In this document: in pieces, positions 46,180 to 54,166 of the stretch
How positions within the stretch are numbered: the stretch's first letter is position 1
Layout: each line of letters starts with the position of its first letter
NCBI RefSeq assembly: GCF_023336905.1
Contig: NZ_JAMBLS010000011.1
Coordinates: forward strand, 1 to 64,000
Direction: 5' to 3'
DNA length: 64,000 nt
Source: Bacteroides sp. ET71
Lineage (GTDB): Bacteria > Bacteroidota > Bacteroidia > Bacteroidales > Bacteroidaceae
Notes under the pieces: model-generated
The model's input: only the letters and a program-made list of their open reading frames with translations
Told to the model about the DNA's origin: nothing
Database searches by the model: none
Translations under genes and position numbers: made by a program

Positions 46180-46268
46180 TATCCTGAAAACAATCTTTTT
46201 ACCTTAAAAAAAACTAATACCTATTGAAGACTGAAAACGGAGGCTTTGTGAAAAGCTTCCGTTTTTTG
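46180..46268 (+). ncRNA. Candidate small RNA (about 90 nt)
   Basis: Bounded by the consensus promoter at 46141-46173 and a Rho-independent terminator at 46234-46268 (13-bp stem AAAACGGAGGCTT with one G-T, five-base loop, six T). The interior is A-rich (around 46200-46216) and has no credible coding frame. It is separate from phoU (ends 45974) and from ribE, which has its own -7 element at 46292. I do not recognise a known RNA family. Ends are estimates. Confidence 0.55.
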
Positions 46269-46291
46269 ATGCATATATTCACACCCTTTTG

Positions 46292-46299
46292 TATCTTTG
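46292..46299 (+). promoter_or_regulatory. -7 promoter element, ribE
   Basis: TATCTTTG, 22 bases before the ribE start. The leader is too short for an FMN riboswitch. Confidence 0.55.
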
Positions 46300-46321
46300 C
46301 TCCGAGTTAAAATCAACGATT

Positions 46322-46924
46322 ATGTTTTCTGGAATAGTAGAAGAATGTGCCACGCTAGTGGCGATGGTCAAAGACCAGGAGAATGTACACTTTACGTTTA
46401 CGTGTTCTTTTGTGGGCGAACTGAAAATCGACCAGAGTGTTTCACACAACGGTGTTTGTCTGACGGTGGTAAGCCTGACGGATGATACTTATACTGTAAC
46501 GGCTATGAAAGAGACGCTGGAGCGCTCTAACCTCGGATTGTTGCAAGTGGGCGATGAGGTGAATGTGGAGCGCAGCATGCTAATGAATGGTCGTTTGGAT
46601 GGACACATAGTGCAAGGGCATGTGGACCAAACCGCCACGTGTGTAGCCGTGGAAGATGCGGCGGGCAGTTATTATTTCACTTTCCGTTATACATTCGACA
46701 AGGAAATGGCCAAACGGGGGTATATCACGGTGGACAAGGGTTCTGTGACAGTGAACGGGGTGAGTCTGACTGTCTGCAATCCGACGGATGACACTTTTCA
46801 GGTGGCTATCATCCCTTATACGTTTGAACATACCAATTTCCATGCCATTCGTGTGGGTAGTGTGGTTAATTTGGAGTTTGATATCATTGGGAAATATATC
46901 AGTCGGATGATTCAGTACCGATGA
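46322..46924 (+). CDS. ribE: Riboflavin synthase alpha chain
   Basis: Dismutates two 6,7-dimethyl-8-ribityllumazine molecules to riboflavin. The start MFSGIVEE is the family's conserved N-terminus. Two lumazine-binding repeats follow: NGVCLTVV with GHIVQGHVDQT in the first and NGVSLTVC in the second. It has 200 residues. I use ATG 46322 rather than an upstream alternative, because the conserved N-terminus begins there. Confidence 0.95.
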   Translation: MFSGIVEECATLVAMVKDQENVHFTFTCSFVGELKIDQSVSHNGVCLTVVSLTDDTYTVTAMKETLERSNLGLLQVGDEVNVERSMLMNGRLDGHIVQGHVDQTATCVAVEDAAGSYYFTFRYTFDKEMAKRGYITVDKGSVTVNGVSLTVCNPTDDTFQVAIIPYTFEHTNFHAIRVGSVVNLEFDIIGKYISRMIQYR

Positions 46925-47054
46925 GTAGATAATGGCCTGCCCCGTTCTGCCGTAGTATGTATTATGGAAGGCTGGGTATGCAGATTTTCCGGAGGCGGGG
47001 AGAAAGGCTTGCTGCTCTGTGGTCATCTGCTGGAGTATGGCTGGCGGAACTTTC

Positions 47055-47120
47055 TTGTTCGGAAAAGGAAAGTCTCTTGTTCGGAAGGAGAAGCGCTTTT
47101 GTTCGGCAGAAAAGAGTGCT
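47055..47120. repeat. 22-bp tandem array (3 units) between ribE and GDP-fucose synthase
   Basis: TTGTTCGG begins exactly at 47055, 47077 and 47099; each copy is followed by purine-rich sequence (AAAAGGAAAG-like). The units are more diverged than in other arrays. It lies between convergent genes. Confidence 0.65.
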
Positions 47121-47159
47121 TCATCCTTCCTTGTTTTCTTTATGATTTGCTTCTTCCGT

Positions 47160-48260
47160 TTATGCACCCTGGTGGTTGATGCAAATTCCTTTCAGGTACC
47201 ATTCGTACAGCCGGTGTATGCCTTCATCAATCTCAATCTTGTGGTGCCATCCCAAACCGTGCAGCTTGCTGACGTCTGTCAGCTTACGCAATGTACCGTC
47301 AGGTTTGGTCGTGTCCCATTGCAAGGCTCCTTTGAAGTTTATTTCCTTCATAATCTTCTCAGCTACTTCTTTGATACTGATTTCTTTGCCTGTACCTACG
47401 TTGATGTGACAATTGCGTATCTCCTTGCTGTCCGGCGCGTAGGTGTCTTTGAAATCTACGTTCAGCAATACATGCACGCTGGCATCGGCCATTTCTTCAC
47501 TCCATAGGAATTCTCGTAGCGGAGTGCCTGTACCCCAAAGCGTGACAGTTTCAGGCGTGATGCCGAACTTGGCAAGTTTGTCTAAGATTTCCTCTTGGCT
47601 ATTGTTGCCGTTCACGCCTTCCACGGGGCGCAGGTTCAGGTCTTTGCGCACGGCTTCCCAGTCACTTTCGTTCAGGCATTTGGCCAAGTGAATTTTGCGT
47701 ATCATGGCAGGCAGCACATGGCTGTTTTCCAAATGGAAGTTGTCGTTGGGCCCGTACAGATTGGTGGGCATGACGGCAATGTAGTTGGTGCCATATTGCA
47801 GGTTGAAGCTTTCGCACATCTTCAGTCCGGCGATTTTGGCGATGGCATACGGTTCGTTGGTATATTCCAGAGGGGATGTCAGCAGACTTTCCTCTTTCAT
47901 GGGCTGCGGTGCTTCGCGCGGATAGATGCAGGTACTGCCTAAAAAGAGCAGTTTCTTTACACCGTGCCGATAGCTTTCGCCTATTACATTCTGTTGTATT
48001 TGCAGGTTTTGATAGATGAAGTCTGCCCTGTATTGCAGGTTGGCCATGATGCCTCCCACATGGGCGGCAGCCAGTACGACGGCTTCCGGCTGTTCTGCGT
48101 CAAAGAAATTGCGGACGGCTACACTGTCCAGCAAATCCAGTTCTTTGTGGCTTTTGCCTACAAGGTTGGTAAATCCCCGTTGCCGAAGATTGTTCCAAAT
48201 AGCCGAACCTACCAGTCCGTGATGCCCGGCTACATAAATTTTTGTAGATTTGTCAAGCAT
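47160..48260 (-). CDS. fcl: GDP-L-fucose synthase (GDP-4-keto-6-deoxymannose epimerase/reductase)
   Basis: Second step from GDP-mannose to GDP-L-fucose, using NADPH; supplies fucose for capsule and glycoprotein modification. It is a short-chain dehydrogenase fold with nucleotide motif VAGHHGLVGSAIW, the active-site Ser in LGSTCIYP and the YxxxK motif in EPYAIAKIAG. Its 366 residues include an extra stretch (about 205-245, ESDWEAVRKDLNLRPVEG and on) absent from the 320-residue E. coli enzyme. It begins 37 bases after the Crp-like gene's stop in the same direction. Its partner gmd lies 7.6 kb away. Confidence 0.94.
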   Translation of the reverse strand: MLDKSTKIYVAGHHGLVGSAIWNNLRQRGFTNLVGKSHKELDLLDSVAVRNFFDAEQPEAVVLAAAHVGGIMANLQYRADFIYQNLQIQQNVIGESYRHGVKKLLFLGSTCIYPREAPQPMKEESLLTSPLEYTNEPYAIAKIAGLKMCESFNLQYGTNYIAVMPTNLYGPNDNFHLENSHVLPAMIRKIHLAKCLNESDWEAVRKDLNLRPVEGVNGNNSQEEILDKLAKFGITPETVTLWGTGTPLREFLWSEEMADASVHVLLNVDFKDTYAPDSKEIRNCHINVGTGKEISIKEVAEKIMKEINFKGALQWDTTKPDGTLRKLTDVSKLHGLGWHHKIEIDEGIHRLYEWYLKGICINHQGA

Positions 48261-48297
48261 ATTTGTATGGTTAGCATATAGAATTTCCTTAGAAATC

Positions 48298-48882
48298 TTA
48301 TAAAGCAGTGGCGCGCACCCGGCTGAGTGTTTCCGGCGTCATCAACAGGTAGGAGGCGATGTGGGCGAGGGGAGCCCGTTTAATGACTTCAGGTTGGCTT
48401 TCCATTAAGTGCAGATAGCGTTCGCGGGCGGTTTCAAAACGCCACGAGTCAGCCTTTGTTTGTGAAACGATAAGGCTGTATTCCAGCATCTTGCGGTAGA
48501 ACATGTTGATCCCCCATGATGCTTTCGAAAGATTCAGCAATTGGTCGGCCGGCAGCATGTAGATGGTGCCGGATTCCAGTGCCTCTATCATTAGTCGTGT
48601 AGGTTCTTGTTTGAGAATACTTTCGATACATATGACGATGTCTCCTTCAAGGGAGAAATGTTCGGTAATGTCTTTCCCGTTTTTATAATAGAACTGCCTG
48701 AGCATGCCTTTGCCGACAATCACGAAGTAATGGCTGACTTGTCCTTCTTTAAGCAGAATTTCTCCTTTTCCCACCTCCTTACGTATGATGATACTGCCCA
48801 ATAACTCTCGGCTTTCAGTATCCATCTCCGGGAAACGGCGGTTAATGGCTTCATTAAGGGCCTCTTTTAATAATGTATCCAT
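48298..48882 (-). CDS. Crp/Fnr-family transcriptional regulator
   Basis: Has an N-terminal cyclic-nucleotide-binding-type beta roll (about 25-120; KEVGKGEILLKEGQVSHYFVIV), a dimer helix, and a C-terminal winged-helix end (APLAHIASYLLMTPETLSRV). The start at ATG 48882 (MDTLLKEAL) is used; the upstream TTG lies in the promoter element. It has 194 residues. The ligand and targets are unknown; the family in Bacteroidetes often lacks the cAMP-contact residues. It is followed by fcl in the same direction. Confidence 0.85.
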   Translation of the reverse strand: MDTLLKEALNEAINRRFPEMDTESRELLGSIIIRKEVGKGEILLKEGQVSHYFVIVGKGMLRQFYYKNGKDITEHFSLEGDIVICIESILKQEPTRLMIEALESGTIYMLPADQLLNLSKASWGINMFYRKMLEYSLIVSQTKADSWRFETARERYLHLMESQPEVIKRAPLAHIASYLLMTPETLSRVRATAL

Positions 48883-48903
48883 TCGTTCGAATAATAGTTT
48901 CTG

Positions 48904-48911
48904 CAAAGATA
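48904..48911 (-). promoter_or_regulatory. -7 promoter element, Crp-family gene
   Basis: TATCTTTG on the minus strand, 21 bases from the start. Confidence 0.55.
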
Positions 48912-48981
48912 GCCTTTTTGGCTGATTCCCACCTTATTTCCAGATAGAAAAAGAAAAGTTAGAAAAAATATGGAGAAAAGG

Positions 48982-49012
48982 TTTGTACATTCCAAAACTT
49001 TGTCTACCTTTG
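48982..49012 (+). promoter_or_regulatory. Promoter of the tRNA cluster
   Basis: TTTG (48982-48985), 19 bases, then TACCTTTG (49005-49012): full consensus, 30 bases before the first tRNA. Confidence 0.75.
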
Positions 49013-49042
49013 CACCGCATTTGAAAAAATGCTGGTCACTAA

Positions 49043-49130
49043 GGAAGTTTGGGTGAGTGGCTGAAACCAGCAGTTTGCTAAACTGCCGTACGAGTTTATC
49101 GTACCGGGGGTTCGAATCCCCCAGCTTCCG
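49043..49130 (+). tRNA. tRNA-Ser (GCT)
   Basis: 88-base class II tRNA with a long variable arm (CCGTACGAGTTTATCGTACCG region). The anticodon loop TTGCTAA gives GCT, and the T-arm is GGGGGTTCGAATCCCCC. The 3' CCA is not encoded. Confidence 0.95.
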
Positions 49131-49144
49131 CGGATTGACAGAAT

Positions 49145-49217
49145 GCACTCTTAGCTCAGTTGGTAGAGCAACTGACTCTTAATCAGTGGGTCCAGGGTTC
49201 GAATCCCTGAGGGTGTA
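49145..49217 (+). tRNA. tRNA-Lys (CTT)
   Basis: 73-base tRNA with acceptor GCACTCT paired to AGGGTGT, anticodon loop CTCTTAA giving CTT, and a normal T-arm. The CCA end is not encoded. Confidence 0.94.
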
Positions 49218-49235
49218 CAAGCTTTTCATAAAATC

Positions 49236-49307
49236 GGTGGATTCGTCTAACGGTTAGGACACATGCCTCTCACGCATGCAATACGAGTTCGATTCTCGTA
49301 TCCACTA
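49236..49307 (+). tRNA. tRNA-Glu (CTC)
   Basis: 72-base tRNA with acceptor GGTGGAT paired to ATCCACT, the D-arm start TCGTCTAACGG typical of tRNA-Glu, and anticodon loop CTCTCAC giving CTC. The CCA end is not encoded. Confidence 0.92.
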
Positions 49308-49323
49308 CAACAAGTGTGAAACG

Positions 49324-49359
49324 GGCGGCTGCAGGAATTCTTTGCGGTCGCCTTTTTTG
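49324..49359 (+). terminator. Terminator of the tRNA cluster
   Basis: A ten-pair stem with G-T pairs (49324-49333 with 49343-49352), then six T. Confidence 0.8.
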
Positions 49360-49384
49360 TTAATTTGAATAAAGTATTTGTGTT

Positions 49385-50050
49385 ATGGACTTCATTATTG
49401 ATTTCATTCTTCACATTGATCAATACATGATCAGTATTGTGCAGCAATATCATCTGTGGACGTATGCCATCTTGTTCCTGGTGATTTTCTGCGAGACGGG
49501 TTTGGTGATTACGCCTTTTTTGCCAGGCGATTCGCTGCTGTTTGTGGCGGGCGCTATCGCTGCACAGCCGGACATGCCGCTGGAGGTGAATATCCTGGCG
49601 TTGATTGTGTTTGCGGCAGCCGTGTTGGGTGACTCGAGCAACTATGCCATCGGGCACTTCTTCGGGCGTAAGCTGTTCAGCAATCCTAATTCCAAAATCT
49701 TCAAGCAGAGTTATTTGGATAAGACGCATGAGTTTTATAAGAAATATGGCGGCAAGACCATCATCATTGCCCGCTTTGTGCCTATTGTCCGTACGTTTGC
49801 GCCGTTTGTGGCCGGCATGGGCAAGATGCATTATTATTACTTCATGCTTTATAACGTGACGGGCGGCGCCTTGTGGGTGGCCCTCTTCTGTTATGCCGGT
49901 TATTTCTTCGGAGACCTGCCCTTTGTGCAGGAGAACTTGAAGCTGTTGGTGGTGGCCATCATCGTCATCTCTGTCTTGCCGGCCATTATTGAGGTGTTGC
50001 GCGAACGTCGCAAGATGAAGAAGGCCAAGGACTCCGGTGTTGAATCTTAA
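49385..50050 (+). CDS. DedA-family membrane protein
   Basis: Integral inner-membrane protein of the DedA/VTT family, implicated in lipid carrier (undecaprenyl phosphate or phospholipid) scrambling and proton-gradient maintenance. Family motifs are [19 protein letters not shown] near residues 36-54 and the re-entrant loop [23 protein letters not shown]. It has 221 residues and ends with a basic tail. Its last 14 bases overlap the GTG start proposed for the next gene, so the two are probably coupled. Confidence 0.93.
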   Translation: MDFIIDFILHIDQYMISIVQQYHLWTYAILFLVIFCETGLVITPFLPGDSLLFVAGAIAAQPDMPLEVNILALIVFAAAVLGDSSNYAIGHFFGRKLFSNPNSKIFKQSYLDKTHEFYKKYGGKTIIIARFVPIVRTFAPFVAGMGKMHYYYFMLYNVTGGALWVALFCYAGYFFGDLPFVQENLKLLVVAIIVISVLPAIIEVLRERRKMKKAKDSGVES

Positions 50051-51725
50051 TCGGTGTACGGCTTTGGATTGGTTGTATAGTTTGTTCGTGGAGCACACGG
50101 CTTTGCAGGCGCTGGCGGTGCTTTCGCTGATTTCGGCCGTGGGGCTGGGATTGGGCAAGGTGCGTATTCTGGGGGTGTCGCTTGGCGTGACGTTCGTCTT
50201 CTTTGCCGGCATCCTGGCCGGTCACCTGGGGTTGGAGATTGACCCGCAGATGCTTACCTATGCCGAGAGTTTCGGCTTGGTGGTGTTTGTCTATGCCTTG
50301 GGTCTTCAGGTGGGACCCGGGTTCTTCAGTTCCTTCCGGAGCGGGGGCGTGCGGCTTAATATGCTGGCTGTGGGCGTGGTGTTGACGGGTACGCTGATGG
50401 CGGTGTTGGGTTGCTTTCTGTTGGATATCTCCATGTCTGACATGATGGGCATCCTCTGTGGGGCCACTACCAATACGCCTGCCTTGGGCGCTGCCCAGCA
50501 GACGTTGAAGCAGTTCGGACTGGATGCTTCGGGTGCGGCCCTGGGGTGTGCCGTGACGTATCCGCTGGGCGTGGTGGGGGTGATATTGGCCATCCTCGTG
50601 CTGCGCAAGTTCCTTACCCGTCCGCAGGACTTGCAGGAGAAGGAGAAGGAAGATGTGAACAAACCCTACATTGCTGCCTTCCAGGTGCATAATCCGGCCA
50701 TCTTCGACAAGAATATCAAGGAATTAGGCGACTTGCACTATGCCAAGTTCGTCATCTCGCGTCTGTGGCGCGACGGCAAGGTGACCATTCCGACGTCGGA
50801 CACCGTGGTGCGCGAGGGTGACCGGTTGCTGGTGATTACGTCGGAAAAGAACGCCCCGACGCTGACCGTCCTCTTCGGCGAGCAGGAGCATACGGACTGG
50901 AACAAGGAGGACATCGACTGGAACGCCATCGACAGCCAGCTCATCTCGCAGCGCATCGTGGTCACCCGGCCCGAGCTGAACGGCAAGAAGCTGGGCTCGC
51001 TGCATCTGCGCAACAGCTACGGGGTGAACATCACGCGCATCTACCGCAGCGGCGTGCAACTGCTGGCCACGGCCGGACTGCGCCTCCAGTTGGGCGACCG
51101 CCTGACGGTGGTGGGCGAGGAGGCGGCGCTGCACAATGTGGAGAAGGTGCTGGGCAATGCCGTCAAGAGCCTGAAGGAGCCGAACCTGGTGGCTGTGTTC
51201 ATCGGCATCGTGCTGGGCCTGATGGTGGGGGCGATACCCATCTTCCTGCCGGGCATGAGTTCGCCCATCAAGCTGGGGCTGGCCGGCGGGCCCATCATCG
51301 TGGGCATCCTTATCGGCACGTTCGGCCCGCGGCTGCACATGATAACGTACACCACGCGCAGCGCCAACCTGATGCTCCGCTCGCTGGGCTTGTCGCTCTA
51401 CCTGGCTTGCCTGGGATTGGATGCGGGCGAGCACTTCTTCGAGACTGTCTTCCGTCCCGAAGGCCTGCTGTGGGTGGGCACGGGCTTCGTGCTGACCGTG
51501 GTGCCAGTGCTCGTGGTGGGCGCGGTGGCCTTTAGGTGGATGAAGACTGACTTCGGCTCGACGGTGGGGATGCTCTGCGGCAGCATGGCCAACCCCATGG
51601 CGCTGAACTATGCCAACGACACGTTGCCCGGCGACAATCCTTCGGTGGCCTATGCCACGGTTTACCCTCTGAGCATGTTCCTGCGGGTCATTATCGCGCA
51701 GGTGGTGCTGATGTTTCTGCTCTGA
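50037..51725 (+). CDS. AspT/YidE-type transporter with two RCK_C domains
   Basis: Putative secondary transporter. It has two AspT/YidE membrane halves (about 15-180 and 385-562; [34 protein letters not shown], then [17 protein letters not shown] and [15 protein letters not shown]) on either side of two TrkA-C regulatory domains (about 205-380). It has 562 residues. There is no ATG near the N-terminus: GTG 50037, TTG 50040 or TTG 50064 could start it. The substrate is unknown; relatives include aspartate:alanine antiporters. A 24-bp tandem array begins 13 bases after the stop. Confidence 0.88.
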   Translation: MLNLNRCTALDWLYSLFVEHTALQALAVLSLISAVGLGLGKVRILGVSLGVTFVFFAGILAGHLGLEIDPQMLTYAESFGLVVFVYALGLQVGPGFFSSFRSGGVRLNMLAVGVVLTGTLMAVLGCFLLDISMSDMMGILCGATTNTPALGAAQQTLKQFGLDASGAALGCAVTYPLGVVGVILAILVLRKFLTRPQDLQEKEKEDVNKPYIAAFQVHNPAIFDKNIKELGDLHYAKFVISRLWRDGKVTIPTSDTVVREGDRLLVITSEKNAPTLTVLFGEQEHTDWNKEDIDWNAIDSQLISQRIVVTRPELNGKKLGSLHLRNSYGVNITRIYRSGVQLLATAGLRLQLGDRLTVVGEEAALHNVEKVLGNAVKSLKEPNLVAVFIGIVLGLMVGAIPIFLPGMSSPIKLGLAGGPIIVGILIGTFGPRLHMITYTTRSANLMLRSLGLSLYLACLGLDAGEHFFETVFRPEGLLWVGTGFVLTVVPVLVVGAVAFRWMKTDFGSTVGMLCGSMANPMALNYANDTLPGDNPSVAYATVYPLSMFLRVIIAQVVLMFLL

Positions 51726-51737
51726 TTTTTTGAGGGG

Positions 51738-51990
51738 GTGCCCCAACGCTCTATGGTAGGGGTGCCCCAACGTTCTTTGGTGGGGGTGCCCCAACGCTCT
51801 TTGGTGGGGGTGCCCCAACGCTCTATGGTAGGGGTGCCCCAACGTTCTATGTGGGGGGTGCCCCAACGTTCTATGTGGGGGGTGCCCCAACGCTCTGTGT
51901 GGGGGGTGCCCCAACGTTCTATGTGGGGGGTGCCACAACGCTCTATGTGGGGGGTGCCACAACGCTCTATGTGGGGGGTGCCACAATTCC
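51738..51990. repeat. 24-bp tandem array (10.5 units)
   Basis: Units start at 51738 and every 24 bases to 51954, with a partial unit from 51978. The consensus is GTGCCCCAACGCTCTATG plus six G-rich bases; the last copies change CCCC to CCAC. Because 24 is a multiple of three, both strands stay open (plus: repeated VPQRSMVG-like octapeptide; minus: His/Pro-rich octapeptide), but no start signal supports translation. It fills most of the 347-base gap 51726-52072 before fbp. Confidence 0.95.
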
Positions 51991-52036
51991 TTGTGCATTT
52001 CCCGGGACTATGTTTGGCGGAAAAGGGACGAATGAC

Positions 52037-52044
52037 TAACTTTG
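52037..52044 (+). promoter_or_regulatory. -7 promoter element, fbp
   Basis: TAACTTTG, 28 bases upstream of the fbp start. Confidence 0.65.
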
Positions 52045-52072
52045 CATACAATCAGAAAAAATAGCATCATAC

Positions 52073-54061
52073 ATGGGAAACATCAGTCCTGAATCCATCG
52101 TCAACGACCTGCGCTACCTGCAACTCTTGTCGCGCAGTTTTCCGACCATCGCCGACGCGAGCACGGAAATCATCAACCTCGAAGCCATACTGAACCTGCC
52201 CAAAGGCACGGAACACTTCCTGACAGATATACACGGCGAGTACGAAGCCTTCCAGCACGTGCTGAAGAACGGCTCGGGCGCCGTCAAGCGCAAGGTGAAC
52301 GAAATCTTCGGCCATACCCTGCGCGAAAGCGAGAAGAAGGAGCTGTGCACGCTCATCTACTATCCCGAGGAGAAACTCCAACTGGTCAAGGCCCAGGAGA
52401 CAGAACTGGACGACTGGTATCAAATCACCCTGAACCAACTGGTCAAGGTCTGCCAGAACGTTTCGTCCAAATACACCCGTTCGAAGGTGCGCAAATCCCT
52501 GCCCCGCGACTTCTCCTACATCATCCAGGAACTGCTGCACGAATCGAGCATCGACCCCAACAAGCAGGCTTACATCAACGTCATCATCTCCACCATCATC
52601 AGCACCCGGCGGGCGGACGACTTCATCGTGGCCCTGTGCAACCTCATCCAGCGCCTCACCATCGACTCGCTGCACATCGTGGGCGACATCTACGACCGCG
52701 GCCCCGGCGCCCACATCATCATGGACACCCTCTGCGACTACCACAACTTTGACATCCAGTGGGGCAACCACGACCTGCTGTGGATGGGCGCCGCCTCGGG
52801 CAACGACGCCTGCATCGCCAACGTCATCCGCCTGTCCATGCGCTACGGTAATCTGGGCACATTGGAAGACGGCTACGGCATCAACCTCCTGCCCCTGGCC
52901 ACCTTTGCCATGGATGCCTACGGCGACGACCCCTGCACGGTGTTTGCGCCCAGGATGGACTTTGCCGGCACCCAGCACAACGAGAAGACGCAGCGCCTCA
53001 TCGCACAGATGCACAAGGCCATCACCATCATCCAACTGAAACTCGAGGCCGCCATCATCGACCGCCGTCCCGAGTTCGGCATGACTGGGCGTAAGCTGCT
53101 GGACAAGATAGACTACGCACGCGGCGTCTTCTGCCACGAAGGGCGGGAATACTCCCTGCGCGACGCCCATTTCCCCACTATCGACCCCGCCGACCCCTAC
53201 CGCCTGACGGACGAAGAGCGCGAACTGGTGGACAAAATCCATGCCTCCTTCATGAACAGCGAAAAACTGCGCAAGCACATGCGCTGCCTCTACACCTACG
53301 GCGGCATGTACCTCGTCTGCAACAGCAACCTGCTCTATCACGCCTCCGTGCCCCTCAACGCCGACGGCAGCTTCAAGCACGTCCGCATCGGGCAGAAGGA
53401 ATACTGGGGGCACAAACTCCTGCAGAAGACCGACCAACTGGTGCGCCGCGCCTACTTCGGCGAGGAGGGCACCGAGGCCAAAGCCTTTGCCGTGGACTAC
53501 ATGTGGTATATGTGGTGCGGTCCCGACGCCCCTTCGTTCGACAAAGACAAGATGGCCACCTTCGAGCGCTACTTCGTGGGCGACCCGGATTTGTGCAAGG
53601 AAACCAAGGGCTGGTACTACACGCTGCGCAACGAAGCCGAAACCTGCGACCGTATTCTGCAGGAGTTTGGCGTAGAGCCGGGCCCTCATTCGCACATCAT
53701 CAACGGCCATGTCCCCGTCAAGACCCTCAAGGGCGAGAAACCCGTCAAGGCCGGCGGCAAGCTGCTGGTGATAGACGGCGGCTTCTCCAAAGCCTACCAA
53801 CCGGAGACGGGCATCGCCGGCTATACCCTGGTCTATCACTCGCACGGCCTCCAATTGGTGCAGCACGAACCCTTCCAGAGTCGCCAGAAAGCCATCGAAG
53901 AGGGATTGGACATCAAGTCGACCACGTTCCTTGTTGAGTTCAACTCGCAGCGCATGATGGTGAAAGACACCGACAAGGGTGCCGAACTGACCACGCAGAT
54001 AGCCGACCTGGAGAAGCTGTTGGCAGCCTATCGCATGGGCTTGATTAAGGAAAAGGTGTAA
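52073..54061 (+). CDS. fbp: Class III fructose-1,6-bisphosphatase
   Basis: Gluconeogenic enzyme of the Firmicutes-type FBPase (FBPase_2) family, unrelated to the E. coli class I enzyme. It carries calcineurin-like metal motifs: DIHGEYEAF near residues 46-54, GDIYDRGPG near 204 and WGNHDLLWMG near 230, with NGHVPVK later. The length of 662 residues is standard. It is very rich in C/G third positions, which leaves a full-length open frame on the opposite strand (shadow). It is single, with its own promoter, and ends in a long inverted repeat shared with the convergent fadD-like gene. Confidence 0.96.
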   Translation: MGNISPESIVNDLRYLQLLSRSFPTIADASTEIINLEAILNLPKGTEHFLTDIHGEYEAFQHVLKNGSGAVKRKVNEIFGHTLRESEKKELCTLIYYPEEKLQLVKAQETELDDWYQITLNQLVKVCQNVSSKYTRSKVRKSLPRDFSYIIQELLHESSIDPNKQAYINVIISTIISTRRADDFIVALCNLIQRLTIDSLHIVGDIYDRGPGAHIIMDTLCDYHNFDIQWGNHDLLWMGAASGNDACIANVIRLSMRYGNLGTLEDGYGINLLPLATFAMDAYGDDPCTVFAPRMDFAGTQHNEKTQRLIAQMHKAITIIQLKLEAAIIDRRPEFGMTGRKLLDKIDYARGVFCHEGREYSLRDAHFPTIDPADPYRLTDEERELVDKIHASFMNSEKLRKHMRCLYTYGGMYLVCNSNLLYHASVPLNADGSFKHVRIGQKEYWGHKLLQKTDQLVRRAYFGEEGTEAKAFAVDYMWYMWCGPDAPSFDKDKMATFERYFVGDPDLCKETKGWYYTLRNEAETCDRILQEFGVEPGPHSHIINGHVPVKTLKGEKPVKAGGKLLVIDGGFSKAYQPETGIAGYTLVYHSHGLQLVQHEPFQSRQKAIEEGLDIKSTTFLVEFNSQRMMVKDTDKGAELTTQIADLEKLLAAYRMGLIKEKV

Positions 54062-54062
54062 T

Positions 54063-54162
54063 GGCACGCAGATGAAGCAGATAAAATGGATGACCGCAGA
54101 TTCTTTATCTACTTATTAATAAGATCTGCGGTCATCTGCATAATCTGCTTCATCTGTGTGCC
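54063..54162. terminator. Long inverted repeat, bidirectional terminator between fbp and acyl-CoA ligase
   Basis: Arms of about 40 bases (54063-54102 with 54121-54162) are nearly complementary. They contain the words CAGATGAAGCAGAT and GATGACCGCAGAT and their complements. The repeated GCAGAT words suggest a dispersed intergenic repeat family. Confidence 0.75.
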
Positions 54163-54166
54163 GTGC

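Noticed and set aside
46269-46321. FMN riboswitch before ribE
   Set aside because: The distance from the ribE -7 element to the start codon is about 22 bases, far too short for the aptamer.
49043-49307. Integrated element at the tRNA cluster
   Set aside because: No integrase gene and no repeated tRNA 3' end nearby; the flanking genes look like ordinary chromosome.
50724-51998. Minus-strand frame through the transporter gene into the 24-bp array, encoding His/Pro-rich octapeptides
   Set aside because: The array length is a multiple of three, so all frames without a stop remain open; there is no start signal or domain, and it is antisense to a real gene.
51738-52064. Plus-strand frame encoding repeated VPQRSMVG-type octapeptides
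   Set aside because: It begins at a GTG inside the first repeat unit with no promoter or ribosome site of its own; the repeat is better explained as non-coding.
52067-54067. A 666-codon open frame opposite fbp
   Set aside because: It spans exactly the antisense of a confidently identified gene and its His/Val/Glu-rich product has no motif; it results from C/G-biased third positions.
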